DNA from: Meghimatium bilineatum
Taxonomy: Eukaryota; Mollusca; Gastropoda; Stylommatophora; Philomycidae
Assembly (NCBI GenBank): GCA_034231615.1
Contig: CM067312.1
Location: forward strand, 5,311,001 to 5,375,000
Length of the DNA: 64,000 bases
Reading direction: 5' to 3'
In this document: positions 11,124 to 22,429 of the stretch, in pieces
Layout: each line of letters starts with the position of its first letter
How positions within the stretch are numbered: the first letter of the stretch is position 1
Notes under the pieces: generated by a model
Database searches by the model: none
Seen by the model: the letters and a program-made list of their open reading frames with translations, nothing else
What the model was told of the DNA's origin: nothing
Translations under genes and position numbers: made by a program

Positions 11124-11257
11124 AATATTACTTACGCAGATCACAGGTTTAGGAAGTTCCACCAGAACACAACGGACTATCACTAAAACTAAGAGGTTTG
11201 ATAGTCCGTTGTGATCAAGTGGAACTTCCTAAACCTGTGTTCTACGTAAGCACTATT
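11124..11257. mobile_element. Long hairpin / foldback element
   Basis: Left arm 11124-11181 and right arm 11200-11257 are inverted repeats pairing at about 51 of 58 positions, with a loop of about 18 nt. The core 'CACAGGTTTAGGAAGTTCC' is perfect. I infer a small palindromic MITE. A hairpin RNA precursor is possible but the arms are long for a miRNA. Confidence 0.75.
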
Positions 11258-11259
11258 GT

Positions 11260-11934
11260 TACGTATCACGCAGTATGTATAACCTTATGTTGATTATCGA
11301 AATATGGATAACTCTGCTGACTGAATAAAATATTGAGTTCTCACACATTTCCAGCTGACAGGGTTCTTCAGCAAACTTCATCATAGAAGAGATTTCTTCG
11401 TTAGCCGACAGACATGTCGGTGTATCCCTCCCCTTACGCAGCGTACGTACAACACAACATGTTCGAACCTGTTGTACACAACTTCATAGAAGATTTATGG
11501 AAAAACTACAATATTGTGCCATTCTAACAAATTGTGGTGAAGGGATACAGTCTCCCTTCCTCGTTCATTTTCAACCCCCGCAGATTAGAAGCAGATTATC
11601 TAGAGAAAGGAATGCGAGAATTAAAGCTTTACGCTGAGGCACGACTCTATCAACCTAAGATCGGAGTCTATAGTGGCTATATCGACGGATATCTATATAT
11701 ACTAAGTTTCTTCTCTTTTATTTTTAAATTTTCACTTTAAACTCCTATAAACTCCTATATGCTTTTCCGCGTTATGGAGACTTCTATGGAGACGGCCCTT
11801 TTGTATGCTTCATATATATATTGCTTTTCCTGGATTGTTTTAATTTCTGTAATTCATCTTGTGCATGGTCTGCCCGTTGCTATCGACAGAGTATCGCATG
11901 CCTTCTAACAGAATTAACGAGGCCCTCATTCGTT
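11260..11934. other. Non-coding stretch
   Basis: No gene recognised. Short open frames at 11534-11740 and 11821-12051 have no familiar content, and the second runs into a MITE. Confidence 0.4.
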
Positions 11935-12095
11935 ATTTTTCTGGATTATTCCCATGTTTTCCATTGGCCAATATTGATATACTTGGAATCGCATGCCAAA
12001 CATATCCAAGGTTACTCCAAGTATATAAATAATAAACACTGGAAAAAGTGACAATAAAAAACGTACCGAATGAAGGCCTGTTTACGTTTACCAAT
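11935..12095. mobile_element. Palindromic MITE, family M2
   Basis: Contains 'ATTATTCCCATGTTTTCCA', 'TATACTTGGAATCGCATGCC' and, downstream, GTACCGAATGAAGGCC before GTTTACG. Copies with the same order occur at 44295, 52720, 58070 and 62550. Termini related to ATTATTCCCGTG are inverted at both ends. Confidence 0.65.
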
Positions 12096-12111
12096 TATGT
12101 CTTCTCTATCT

Positions 12112-12475
12112 GCCAACCGTCATGGTGTGCCCCTAGCTTTGCTACCGTTCGGTGTGCCCCTAGCTTTGCTACCGTCATGGTGTGCCCCTAGCTTTGCTAC
12201 CGTCATGGTGTGCCCCTAGCTTTGCTACCGTCACGGTGTGCCCCTAGCTTTGCTACCGTCACGGTGTGCCCCTAGCTTTGCTACCGTCACGGTGTGCCCC
12301 AAGCTTTGCTACCGTCACGGTGTGCCCCTAGCTTTGCTACCGTCACGGTGTACCCCTAACTTTGCTACCGTCACGGTGTGCCCCTAACTTTGCTCTCGTC
12401 ACGGTCTGCCCCTAGCTTTGCTACCGTCACGGTCTGCCCCTAGCTTTGCTACCGTCACGGTGTGCCCCTAGCTTT
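12112..12475. repeat. Minisatellite, 28 bp x about 13
   Basis: Unit 'GGTGTGCCCCTAGCTTTGCT' plus ACCGTCAC. It is GC-richer than its surroundings. Early units carry ATGG, later ones ACGG, and three late units carry CTAAC or GTCTG variants. Confidence 0.92.
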
Positions 12476-12639
12476 GTATATTGTTTATCGTCTACTGAGA
12501 ACTCTCCATGTTTCAAACGAACGTTGTAGTTCTACAGTGTCGGTTTGCTAGACCAGTCATAGTGTCTTTTCAGTCTCCAAATGGTTAAACCGTGTTCTAA
12601 TCTATTACATTAATATCAATGCATACAAGAGTTCGAGAG

Positions 12640-13065
12640 CTAGGATGTTATATTGATCCAAACCGTCTTTATGGATGCGAAGCATGGAAAGTAAACAAAA
12701 GTATCTAAGATAAGCTGGAGGCAACTGGATTGTGGTTTTAAAGAAGAATGATGAAAGTTCCATGAACAGTCAAGAAAGCTAATGTAGAAGTTCTCAGAGA
12801 TGCTGGAGTAAAATGACAAATTATAGCGAAAAATTAGAAAACATATAATCACGATTTTAGGGCATGTGATGTGTCAAGTAAAACTTGAACATTTAGTAAC
12901 CGCCGGTAAGATCAAGGAGAGAAGAGACAGAGGAAGACAAAGAGAGAAATTTCTAAATTTCTGTCACTGCGGCACACATAAAAGTTACAAACTGAACTTA
13001 TTAATAACACAAGAGACAGAGGCTTTTGGAGAAGAATGATGGCCTAAGGTCATTATGGCACTTGA
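12640..13065 (+). mobile_element. RTE-like LINE 3' fragment, decayed
   Basis: Across several stops and shifts the + strand reads 'YGCEAWKVNKS', 'RRMMKVP.TVKKANVEVL' and, at the end, a GEKRQRKTKRE block, in the order seen in 1827-2369. It ends in GGCACTTGATTGATTG, like the other copy's 3' end. Pseudogene with no RT core. Confidence 0.7.
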
Positions 13066-14388
13066 TTGATTGTATAAATCACATTCGGAAAATAAATCAC
13101 ATATTTCGTTCAGAAAGCACTAAAACACTGAACTTTACTTACTTTTCGGCAAGCAGGAATAACAAACCATCATCCTGCACCATAAATCAGAAGCATAACT
13201 CGGTTATGCTAAAATAATACAAATTATAATATAAATTATAATACTCATTATAATAATAATTATAATATTCATTATAATACAAATAATAATACACATTATA
13301 ATGCCAATTATCATACTGCCGACGGTCTTGGTTCAGGCGTGTCTTTCATCAATTATACTGCTGACTTGAAAATACTGCAATAGTCAAGTCACGAAAAAGG
13401 CTGGTTGTGCCAATAGCCAATACATAGTATATTGTCTATGGTAGCGAAACATTTCAATCCACATCCACATTTTATGGTTTTTCTATACCTCCAATTTTTT
13501 TCTGTTTCCAATTTCTTTGTATATTTTCAATTTTAACTTTGGAAGCCACGACGTGAAGACCTTCAACCCAACACCCACACTCCACTATATTTAGAATACA
13601 TTATGTGCCAAACATTTCTACTATTGATGTTTATTTCCTTTCGTCACAATCTACCCTACTTTTAATATTTGTATTAACTCTAACTCTTTCGACCTATTTT
13701 ATTTTTCCAGGGGTCATTTCGTGCAGGCCGTCTTGTAGAGGCAATCAAGTATGGCGAACGATGGTCTCTATCAATGAAATTGTGGTCTTTAGTGTTTGAA
13801 ATGTTTGAACTATCTGTCATTCGCCTCTAAGACATTTTTCTGTATTTATTTTCATTGTTATGGTTTCAGAAAATTTCCTTTTGATTATGTGCTCTTTCAG
13901 AGATTCAGACACATTCAGCCAGTGTCACATAACTGTTTCCTAGATATGTTGGGTCTTGTGATAACAGAGGGGTCTCAGTGCGTCCCCTATTTTGATGGGA
14001 GATGGGATGTTTGTAGTAAGACACAGAGGTCGCACATAAGCTGTAAACTCTATTACAAGCATTCAGTATTATGGACTACACTCTAAAACCGGAAGGAGGT
14101 TGACAATAAACGTAGACAAGAAAAACAGACATTACAAGTTAATTGGTGACATTCTCAAATAATAGCGCCCAAAACCTGCAGTATAAGAGCTCAAAAATAG
14201 ACATCTTCCCTGGGTGACAAGTGTCCACAAATTTTCGTCTGTTACTGTGGTATGTTTGGAATGTGGCTTGAACGACCCCTACCAATTGTACGTTCACGGC
14301 TGAATATGTATATGCCATGCCGGTTGTGACAAGAATGATGTAAATAGGTCAGGTGGTTGTTAGATTTTCCAGGGGTTATAAAAGTTAA
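13066..14388. other. Non-coding stretch
   Basis: At 13215-13310 there is a loose repeat of ATTATAATAC/CATTATAATA. Otherwise nothing supported. Open frames at 13605-14086 have no recognisable domain. Confidence 0.4.
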
Positions 14389-14640
14389 GTCAAGACTACA
14401 TCTCGAGGCAGCAAACCAGATGATTTGGTCACATCATGAGAATGGAACCTGCGCAACCAGCCCTTCGTACATACATCAGAAGAAGACCGGGCTATAAGTC
14501 ACAAGAAAGACCAAGAAAGAACTAGATGGGCAGAGACAATCAAAGAAACATGAATAGACACGGGCTTACCATGACCAATGCAACTAAAATGGCCAAAGAC
14601 AAAAAACTCCGAATTCCCCCCGAATTGATGCTTAACGGAA
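14389..14640 (+). mobile_element. LINE 3' ORF fragment, decayed
   Basis: In shifting frames the + strand gives a 'HIMRMEPAQPALRTYIRRRP' block followed by SQERPRKN and MGRDNQRN, the basic 'GH.MR..GRPR..W' C-terminus of RTE-type LINEs. Short and frameshifted. Confidence 0.55.
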
Positions 14641-14654
14641 CAAGTGGAAATGAC

Positions 14655-14872
14655 GATAGATTAGATTAGATTAGATTAGACAATGTGGTTGGATATGATA
14701 TGATACGATTTAGATAGATAAGATAAGGTAAGATAGAAACGATTTAGATAGATAAGATTTAGATAGATAAGATGGATTGGAGTTCATTATATTTAGATAA
14801 ATAGATATAGATATATTTAGATAAATAGATATAGATAGATATATAGATAGATAGATTGATCGATCGATTGAT
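14655..14872. repeat. GATTA / GATA microsatellite block
   Basis: (GATTA)n at about 14658-14680 followed by GATAGATAAGAT-type and ATAGATATAGATA tracts. Probably grew from the tail of the preceding LINE fragment. Confidence 0.8.
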
Positions 14873-15034
14873 TGGTTGATTGACAGAACAAAGAGACAGA
14901 CGAAAAAGATACATGAGATGTGTCCACCAACACCCAGGCTTACCTATAGTTAATAATATCAATGACTATCCAGAAAATTCACTAAGTCCAGCCGTGACCA
15001 CCGACAGTACTAAACATGACCGGAAAGGTTCCTA

Positions 15035-15185
15035 TTTCCGTGAATATCCTTGGTCGGCGCTCGCTTTTTTGGCATGAAACTCCTAGTGTATAAATAGGCA
15101 ACAACGGAAAACACGACAATAATAAAAGAGAACTCACGAATGAAGTCTCGTTTACTTTCTGTACGGTGGTCGTTGCTGCCGAGGT
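15035..15185. mobile_element. M2 MITE with inverted interior
   Basis: The right flank 'GTTTACTTTCTGTACGG' has the same orientation as in other copies, but the interior ('GGCATGAAACTCCTAGTGTA' then TAAATAG) reads in the opposite direction to the copies at 44295 and 62550. Confidence 0.6.
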
Positions 15186-15257
15186 TCTCGGCCCGGCCAT
15201 AGAATAGAAGCCGATAGCGTATTGTCGGGGTCGTAGGGAGCAAATAATAGAGATACT

Positions 15258-15445
15258 GTTGCCTGTCAGTCATGTTGTGAGAGGAGATTAAGGAGATGTT
15301 AGGGGTGAAGTTCCTGTCAGTCATGTTGTGAGAGGAGACTAAGATGTTAGTAGTGGAGTTGCCTGTTAAGTATTTTGTGAGAGAAGACACTAAAGAGATT
15401 TTAGGGGTGAAGTTGCATGTCAGGCATGTTTTGAGAGCAAGATTA
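15258..15445. repeat. Imperfect repeat, about 57 bp x 3-4
   Basis: 'GTCAGTCATGTTGTGAGAGG' recurs with 'AGATGTTAGGGGTGAAGTT', increasingly diverged to the right. Confidence 0.75.
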
Positions 15446-15499
15446 AGGAGCTGTTGGGGTGCAGTCGGCTGTGTGTATCTCATAGACGGTCAAAGTGAC

Positions 15500-15660
15500 C
15501 ATAGACCATGCTGAAGTCGGATGTGTCATGTCAAAAGTTGCAGATATTGCAGCTAAGTTGTAAACCATGACATACCGCATTCCATTATCTGGATTACATT
15601 TTCCTAATTTCTAGAAGTTTGAGAACAAACGCAGAAGAAGACGAAGGATCAAGAGAACCG
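15500..15660 (-). mobile_element. SINE-like family A, partial
   Basis: 'CATGCTGAAGTCGGATGTG', 'GTAAACCATGACATACCGC' and 'GTTTGAGAACAAACGCAGAA' match family A on the minus strand, ending in GAAGAAGACGAAGG. Confidence 0.65.
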
Positions 15661-15689
15661 TATAAACATGTGGCGGTGTCAGCTCATGC

Positions 15690-15822
15690 AAATTATCCAA
15701 TTTACATATCAAATTATCCAATTTACATATCAAATTATCCAATTTACATATCAAATTATCCAATTTACATATCAGATTATCCAATTTACATATCAGATTA
15801 TCCAATTTACATATCAAATTAA
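15690..15822. repeat. Minisatellite, 21 bp x about 6
   Basis: Unit 'AATTATCCAATTTACATATC' plus one base, with one A/G variant at the unit end. Open on both strands because 21 is divisible by three. Confidence 0.92.
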
Positions 15823-15849
15823 CTTTCTAAAATTATTTTGCAATTAACA

Positions 15850-15965
15850 ATAACGGGTAGAACAATGGTCTTATTAGATTTCCAGCATGATGTAGTCCAG
15901 CGAATGGAAATGCGTTGTGTTGCCACTTTATTTGCGCCAATGGACCGACACTTCCGTATTTGGCT
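15850..15965. mobile_element. SINE-like family B copy
   Basis: 'GATTTCCAGCATGATGTAG', 'TCCAGCGAATGGAAATGCG' and 'GCGCCAATGGACCGACAC' match the family B consensus. Confidence 0.65.
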
Positions 15966-15969
15966 GAAT

Positions 15970-17155
15970 TCCACTGTATAAAAACAGTAAAGTTGACGTC
16001 ATTCTCATCCCCATTTTGAACAACTGTCAAATTGATCCATCTCTTTCCACACACCCCTCCCCCAACTTTGACGTAATTTATGTACCGCCCCTTGTATTGT
16101 CCCTGGGATATGTCATATTTCCGAGCGGAAAGAGAACACACATAAGATGTGTAGACAGGTAGTAGAGTTATTTTTGCGCAGCATATATCAAGGGAGAAGA
16201 GTTGATTGAGTGATTGGTCTGTTGATAAGGTTTTACTCAGACAAATTATTTTTCTTTTCGAACTACTGGCGTGGAAATTCAGAATATGTCAACCTAGATT
16301 TACGACCAGGTGATAATACAACCTGTCAACAGATCCAACAATCTTGACCCACAGCCATCGTTGAATTACTAATCAACTTCTGACACTAGATTAGCCTATT
16401 AATGCTGTCATGATCGTGGGTAGCATTTAGTGGTGGTACGGTTCTAACCTTTGTCTCATTCCTGACACCTGTTGTCGTTATTGTCGTGTGTCGGAACGTA
16501 CCTGTGCTGTTGTGTTCTTAAGATATGTGCACACCTGTACCCCTGTACCCATAAAATGTCAGCATTCCTGCAAATATGTGCCGCTAAGATCTATGCACAC
16601 CTGTAATTGTGTACTCTTAAAGTGAAACGAAATGATAAAATATTACTATCTTACAAAACCAAGCCAATTGCGCTGATTAATTTTAGTTGACAAGCCACAC
16701 ATTTATTGGCATAATCTTCAGAGATGCATACATCTTTATTGTTATAATCTTCAGAGATAAGCACACCTTTATTGGCATAATCTTTATAGATGCGCACACC
16801 TTTTACTGAAGTAACCTTAGACGATGAGAATACCTCTGCTGCTATAATCGTATATGTTGAGAGTATACACGATACAAACGTAAACGTGAGAGCCTATACC
16901 CCAACCCCCCTACTAATCCATGTGTGGTCTTGGACGCAGAGTTTGCCTGCTGTTGTCTGTCTTAAAATTATATGATAAAAGTCATGCCGAAAACGGATAT
17001 GCTGGACTGAAAGGCGCAAATAACGCAGCTCCGCTGTAAAACTAGCAGCACAACATACTTATCTGTCTCCGGTTAAAACCCCACGAATTACTCGTGTTGA
17101 TTATCGGAGAGGAAACGCAGAGAAAAAAACAAGTGATTAAAGTACGGATACACAT
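15970..17155. other. Non-coding stretch with a 36-bp repeat
   Basis: At 16700-16802 'TTTATTGGCATAATCTTCAG' plus 'AGATGCATACATC' repeats about three times. Earlier, 'GTGCACACCTGTA' recurs at about 16520-16600. No gene. Confidence 0.55.
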
Positions 17156-17215
17156 CTGTTCTAACCTCATTTGTTCTAACTTCATCTGTTCTAACCACAT
17201 TTGTTTTAGCCTTGA
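17156..17215. repeat. 15-bp repeat, first block
   Basis: About four copies of a 'TTCTAACCTCATTTG'-type unit, matching the unit at 17500-17610 some 290 bp away. Confidence 0.75.
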
Positions 17216-18350
17216 TTCTTGATTAGAAAACTGGCCTCACAGCACGTGGGGTATTCCCATAAGTGCTCCACCCTCTGTTCCAGCAGCCATTCCACTCGAT
17301 GGTGTTTCGAGTCCAATTCCGCCCAAAACAGACGTCGACATCAGGGCACAACTCTGACCCTTGCGACAGGTTTCTTTGTTGTTCCGCCCACCCACGCCGT
17401 GTCAGTAACTAGTTCAAGCACAACGTCGGCCTGTCGAAACAACATGGTAACTGTTATCGAAGGTTACAACTACGGGACTTTAAGACATACTTGTTTGTTC
17501 TAGCCTCATCTGTTCTAACTTCATCTGTTCTAATTTCATCTGTTCTAACTTCATCTGTTCTAATTTCATCTGTTCCAACTTCATCTGTTATAACCTCATC
17601 TGGACTCATATCGTTTTCGTACATGAACATACCTGTCAAGATGTCATCTTTGGATGTATTTTGTAGTGTATCCATGACTGTCCTAAGTAATCCAGCATTG
17701 TCTCTTCTCGTCACTTTGCCATCCAATATAGCGTTATCCGACAATGTGTCATCTCTTTCGTTGCCTCTAACTCCCGCATGACCAGGACAGTAAATCCACG
17801 TAAGGCTGTGGTCGTTGTTGAGAAGGGTGTCCTACTCTTTTCTTTATCATGCACGTTCCTATCTTGCGCAACATACCCTTTGAGTCTAATAGAATCACTG
17901 TAGGTGTAGGTGATTGCGTCGTCAGCCACGTCAGAGGAGCTGCTGTTACTTCCTTTATTCTCATGCTTGATGTTGTGGAAATACCCGATTTCTTCACTAC
18001 TATCTTATCATTTTGGTAGGCGATCAAGTACCACCCGTGTCTGTTTCTCTTGTTTATTGAGCCTTCTGTGTAAATAATTATACATCTTGTGTCTGTGAGT
18101 ACCTGTTCTATGAGTTCTTGTATCATTCCCTCTGTCTTATTTGCAACACAATCACGGCACTCTCTTCCTAACTGTATTACAACATTTGTCAGCGACCTTC
18201 TCTATCTATTTCCATCCGCTCAAAGCCCTTTCTTACCTGTTCAGCTCGCAGACTCTGAGTAGGATATCTTCTGCTTCTGCGTCCAAGACCTTCCTCATGT
18301 GAGGCACCTTCCTTTTGTGTTATCTTGAGTTTGGTATATAGGGCGGTGGC
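17216..18350 (-). mobile_element. Non-LTR retrotransposon RNase H-domain relic
   Basis: The minus strand carries a LINE ORF broken by frameshifts. From about 18230 downward I read an 'AEQVRKGFERMEIDREG' block, then an RNase H domain. Its first motif is 'IIIYTEGS' (usual aspartate now glutamate), followed by 'VILLDSKG' and 'IYCPGHAGVRGNERDDTLS', the usual 'PGH.G..GNE.AD' end. A frame change falls between the second and third of these. Downstream the frame runs into a tandem repeat. The relic has no RT domain and is presumably inactive. Such RNase H domains follow the RT in Jockey/I/R1-type LINEs. Exact clade not resolved. Confidence 0.75.
17500..17610. repeat. 15-bp minisatellite inside the LINE ORF
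   Basis: Unit 'TTCTAACTTCATCTG', with T/C variants, about 7 copies. On the minus strand it encodes (TDEVR)n in frame with the RNase H relic's C-terminal extension. Confidence 0.85.
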
Positions 18351-18871
18351 CATTTTTGACAACTTTAAACTTTCACCTGCGCTACAGACTGCCTTACTTT
18401 GATGCTAGGAAGGTATAGAAGAAACCTTATGGCCAGTACAGGATTTACGTATAAGCTATACAAGCTATAACTTAAGGCCCCCACTTTCCCAAACAATTGT
18501 CATATATACTTAAATATATTGCAGCATTATTTGTCCCAATACTGCACGCCCGGAAAGCTTAGCGCCTTATCAAGTCTAAATCCGGAGCTGCTCATGGAAT
18601 CGATTGGTATAACTCTGGTACATCGTAGAATTTCCCTCATGAATTCATTATAGACTCTCTACATCCTATCGCCCCCCCCCCAACTGTGTGTTTGCGACAG
18701 TGTAATCCTGTCCTGTAGTCCATAACATATAGCAGCACTTGATACATATTTTTTCAGCAGCAAATCGAACATTACTAAAAAATTGTAGATTAATGTTATA
18801 GAATGTATGAACAGTTCACGAAGAAACGAATTTACTCACATTAATTAGATCTATTTTTACTTACCTTGCAG
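18351..18871. other. Intron sequence before the first cadherin exon
   Basis: No further coding content seen. Contains a C10-type run at 18671. Ends with 'CTATTTTTACTTACCTTGCAG', a good pyrimidine-rich tract and AG acceptor. Confidence 0.5.
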
Positions 18872-18933
18872 GTGTGATTTCAACAACGAACCGAATGTTG
18901 GACAGAGAAAAGCAGGAGGAACATTCTTTGGAG
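18872..18933 (+). CDS. Large cadherin (Fat/Fat-like class), 62-bp internal exon
   Basis: A pyrimidine tract and AG at 18870-18871 precede the exon, and GTGAGT follows at 18934. The exon enters with two bases of a split codon (GT, so the upstream exon ends one base into a codon, most simply glycine GGT) and leaves on a codon boundary. It encodes VISTTNRMLDREKQEEHSLE. 'G-VIST....LDRE......L' is the late part of a cadherin EC repeat: the 'tG.I' turn and the LDRE motif. Joined in phase to the exon at 59771, the next residues are 'VTISDRGNPPLSS', giving the normal EC spacing from LDRE to D.G. Such proteins are single-pass adhesion and planar-polarity receptors binding calcium between repeats. I recognise the class only, not the orthologue. 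The upstream exon is not in the window as far as I can see. Confidence 0.88.
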
Positions 18934-19049
18934 GTGAGTGAATGACCTACGTGAGGTGTTCTTATGTGTAATCAGGAAATCTTTACTTAATCAGCCAAAC
19001 AGTGAAAGTATTCATTGTTTATTATATGATGTATCAGTGACGATCTGAC

Positions 19050-19250
19050 TGTGATTGTTGTATGTTGTCATGTCTCAATGTGTCTCTTCCTGTTCTGTAT
19101 CTGCTTGTGCATTCTCTTCCTGTTCTGTACGTGCCTGTCCAGTATGTTCATATCCTGTATCTTCTTGTCCATTCCCTTCCTGTCCAATTTCTTCCTGTCC
19201 AGGTTTTTCCCTGTCCAATCTCTTCCTGTCCAGTCTTGTCCTTTCATGTC
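19050..19250. repeat. Imperfect pyrimidine-rich repeat, about 15-20 bp unit
   Basis: 'CTTCCTGTCCA' recurs with variants (CTTCCTGTTCTGT, TTCCCTGTCCAAT). Several open frames here arise from the repeat alone. Confidence 0.75.
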
Positions 19251-19409
19251 TCTTATCTAGGAGATCCAGAGTATACGTCTCACAAAAGGAATATAAAACT
19301 GCAATTTTCTCCAGCAATGCACGTTCTCTTTTCCAGCAATGCACGTTCTCTTCTATATTCTGGAGCTATTTTTCTTTTGACAAAAATGAAATCTCCAAAT
19401 CATCAGACG

Positions 19410-19965
19410 AGTAAGCAAGGCTAAAGATAACACATTAAGAGTAACTAGAGGAGTAGCCAGGCTAGAGATAACACACGAAATGTAACCAGACGATAACAAA
19501 GGCTAAAGATAACACATGAAGAGTAACCAGACGAGTAACCAGGCTAGAGATAACACATGAAGAGTAACCAGACGAGTAACCAGGCTAGAGATAACACATG
19601 AAGAGTAACCAGACGAGTAACCAGGCTAGAGATAACACATGAAGAGTAACCAGACGAGTAACCAGGCTAGAGATAACACATGAAGAGTAACCAGACGAGT
19701 AACCAGGCTAGAGATAACACATGAAGAGTAACCAGACGAGTGATAAAACATGAAGAATAACCAGACGAGTAACCAGGCTAGATATAACACATGAAGAGTA
19801 ACCAGACGAGTAACCAGGCTAGAGATAACACATGAAGAGTAACCAGACGAGTAACCAGGCTAGAGATAACACATGAAGAGTAACCAGACGAGTAACCAGG
19901 CTAGAGATAACACATGAAGAGTAACCTGACGAGTAACCAGGCTAGAGATAAGACATGAGTAGAAA
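19410..19965. repeat. Minisatellite, 41 bp x about 13
   Basis: Unit 'GAGTAACCAGACGAGTAACC' plus 'AGGCTAGAGATAACACATGAA'. The first units are diverged or shortened, the middle is nearly identical, and one unit near 19740 lacks part of the repeat. Confidence 0.93.
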
Positions 19966-21130
19966 AAGTAGAGAAAGATATGAGAACAGGGCAGCTGGAA
20001 CAATTTTAGACATTTTTACAATACGGCTTGTTAGGTTAGTTGCCTGATGGCATATACAACCCTCTGTGATAATATCATAATTATACATCTCTAGTCAGAA
20101 TATTCATGGCGTCTTTATATTAGACTGTGACTTGTTCTGTCAAGGACATTCCTGACATTCCTGTCGTAACGTCCTCTCGCTGATCTCATGTATACAGTTT
20201 CTCTTGCTTTTTTCTCGTTTGGTTTAAATCCATCGACTATGATAAATTGTTTCAGTATTAGAACCATTTAGAATCAGTCCATGAAATGATGCCACAATAT
20301 TGTAAAACTAAAAGATTGCTATTTTTTTTATTGTTCCGTTATTGACAAGCGGTATCTAATTTATTAAATAATAATAAATAAATAAATAAACGAAAATAAT
20401 ACTGAAAGAAAAGTGCGAAAAGTTAATTTACTTCGTCGAGTAGAACGCCATATTGCTAGAACGGAAATGACTTCCGCAAATTTTGTGTTCCGTCAGACAT
20501 CAACTTAAAACAGATTTACACGCTCTCTTACAATAACCCTTAGATTATATTTGCTGAAGCTGAAAAAATTAAGGCTCTTCAAATAAAAATCAAAACAAGA
20601 AACAGATTTCAAGACAGATAATAAGGTTGAGTTGTAAACAGTTAGATTGGGTACAAACACATAAACAAGAGTGTATCCTGGGTAGACTCTTGTGTTTGTA
20701 TTGAGTCGTTAACTTCAAACGGTTTCTTTAACTGTTCTTTCTGGTTGAACAAAATTTGAAGAATACTAGTTTCAAGATATCTTCTTTCTTTCTGGCTGTC
20801 TTTTTTTCTTCATTGGTTTCTGGTTGTATTTCTTTCTGCCTGTTTTTTTTCTGTCTGCCTGTCTCTGTCTTTTTTTGTTTCATTCGCTCGCTAGGTGTTT
20901 ATACCACCTAACATTTCTTCAGAACGAACTCTACCGTTGTCTAGAGTTTTTCTTTGGTTCCATCAATCTTTAGTTTTCAAGGTTCAGCCTTTGGGACAAT
21001 ATTTCTCTCTCAATTTTGCTAATAGACATGCCTGTAAAAGACGTGTGTGTCAGACTACTAATATTAGGTGTTCACTTGTTTTAAGAGCGCTTTACACTTC
21101 TGCGATAATAATAAAAGCCATAACCAGTCA
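19966..21130. other. Intronic non-coding stretch
   Basis: No gene seen. A short inverted pair (ACAAGAGT / ACTCTTGTG) lies at about 20666-20695. T/CTG-rich tract at 20770-20880. AATA repeats at 20365-20400. Confidence 0.45.
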
Positions 21131-21412
21131 GTGTCGTAGAGGTGTCACACTGGAGATATCTGCACATGGTCAGGGTCGTAGGGGTGTCACACTGGAGATA
21201 TCAGCACAGGGTCGTAGAGGTGTCATACTGGAGATATCAGCGCAAGGTCAGGGTCGTAGGGGTGTCACACTGGAGATATCAGCGCAAGGTCAGGGTCGTA
21301 GAGGTGTCATACTGGAGATATCAGCGCAAGGTCAGGGTCGTAGAGGCGTCACACTGGAGATATCAGAACAAGGTCAGGGTCGTAGAGGTGTCACACTGGA
21401 GATATCAGCAGA
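21131..21412. repeat. Minisatellite, 42 bp (some 33 bp) x about 7
   Basis: Unit 'GGTCGTAGAGGTGTCACACT' plus 'GGAGATATCAGCGCAAGGTC' plus AG. One shortened unit lies at 21202-21234. Two overlapping open frames across it are by-products of a length divisible by three. Confidence 0.93.
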
Positions 21413-21589
21413 AAAAGTTCTCCAACCAACTCTATCCTCAGCTGTTTGGAAGAGTGTAGAAAAATCAGTATTCGCTTGTTGCAGCAAATATTAACTTGTC
21501 TACGTAGAATTCTTGAAGTAACAATAAGAGACAGAATCAGAAATTAAAACATCAGAAGACTAACAAACACAGTTCTAGTTCTGGATTAC

Positions 21590-21800
21590 ATCAGAAGACA
21601 ACAGATTAAGTTATTTTCACACGCTTCCAGACTGCCACCAGACAGCGCCCCTCAAAAAGCATCACCATACAAACACGATGAATACAAAGCCAGGGGCAGA
21701 CCCTGCAAAAGATGGATTACAGAAATAAATGAATCCGCGAAAACAAATACATATGAGGCACACACAAAGGATATCTTCAGAGAGATGTTCTACCCCTGAC
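21590..21800 (+). mobile_element. LINE 3' ORF fragment
   Basis: In one + frame: 'KLFSHASRLPPDSAPQKASP', then 'EYKARGRPCKRWITEINESA', ending in FREMFYP and a stop. The 'H..RLP...GRP.KRW...I' layout is typical of LINE C-termini. The RT core is absent. Confidence 0.65.
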
Positions 21801-21919
21801 GCTGCAAGTCATAAAGAGTGATATAGTGGAAAACCATTCATTGTCAGTTGTCGATCTAGGATTTTCAGAGTCGTGGTGTTGGCTACATCAACCAGTAGAA
21901 CGTCAAGATTACATAAAAA

Positions 21920-22050
21920 TGACACGATGAAGTCAGATGTGTCGGGTCGCAGGCACAGATATCACAGCCAAGATGTAAGCCACAACAGAACGCATTACCT
22001 TCTCCTGACTACACCCTGCTACCTTACATGAGTTGTAGGATAGAGAAGAG
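21920..22050 (-). mobile_element. SINE-like family A fragment
   Basis: 'GATGAAGTCAGATGTGTCGG', 'CACAGATATCACAGCCAAG' and 'GTAAGCCACAACAGAACGC' follow the minus-strand order of family A. Confidence 0.55.
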
Positions 22051-22065
22051 AACAGGAAGTCATCA

Positions 22066-22310
22066 AGGTCAGTCAGTCAGTTCCTCTTTTGCCAAGTTTG
22101 GCACATAGGGCGGATGTTACAGTTCTCCATGCATGTCGGTCAGTTGCTAGGGATTGCAGGTCTTGTTCATTTATGCCTGTTGATTTTAATTCATTCATAG
22201 ATGTTCTTCTGGGCGTTGTTTTTGGTCGTCCCTGTTTTCTTTACCCGTCAGGTGTCCACATGAAGGCTTGTCGTGGGATTCTGTCTTCCTTCATTCTAAG
22301 TACGTGGCCG
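22066..22310 (-). mobile_element. BovB/RTE-like LINE 3' end
   Basis: The minus strand reads 'GHVLRMKEDRIPRQAFMWTP', then DG, a stop, 'RKQGRPKTTPRRTSMNELKS' and 'LATDRHAWRTVTSALCAKLG', the familiar C-terminal block of BovB-like elements. One in-frame stop. The 3' end 'AAAGAGGAACTGACTGA' also appears alone at 6570-6603. Confidence 0.8.
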
Positions 22311-22429
22311 GTATATGTCCAGCAGCGTTTTCAAATGAAAAAATTTAAAGTGTGATAGAATTTAAACGAACCAAGCCATTGTCTTGTATCTTTCAATATT
22401 GTTGGTAAGGATATCAAAATTATCCTGTA

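Noticed and set aside
17711..18126. Host RNase H gene
   Set aside because: Frameshifted, with a changed first catalytic motif and LINE-type flanking sequence.
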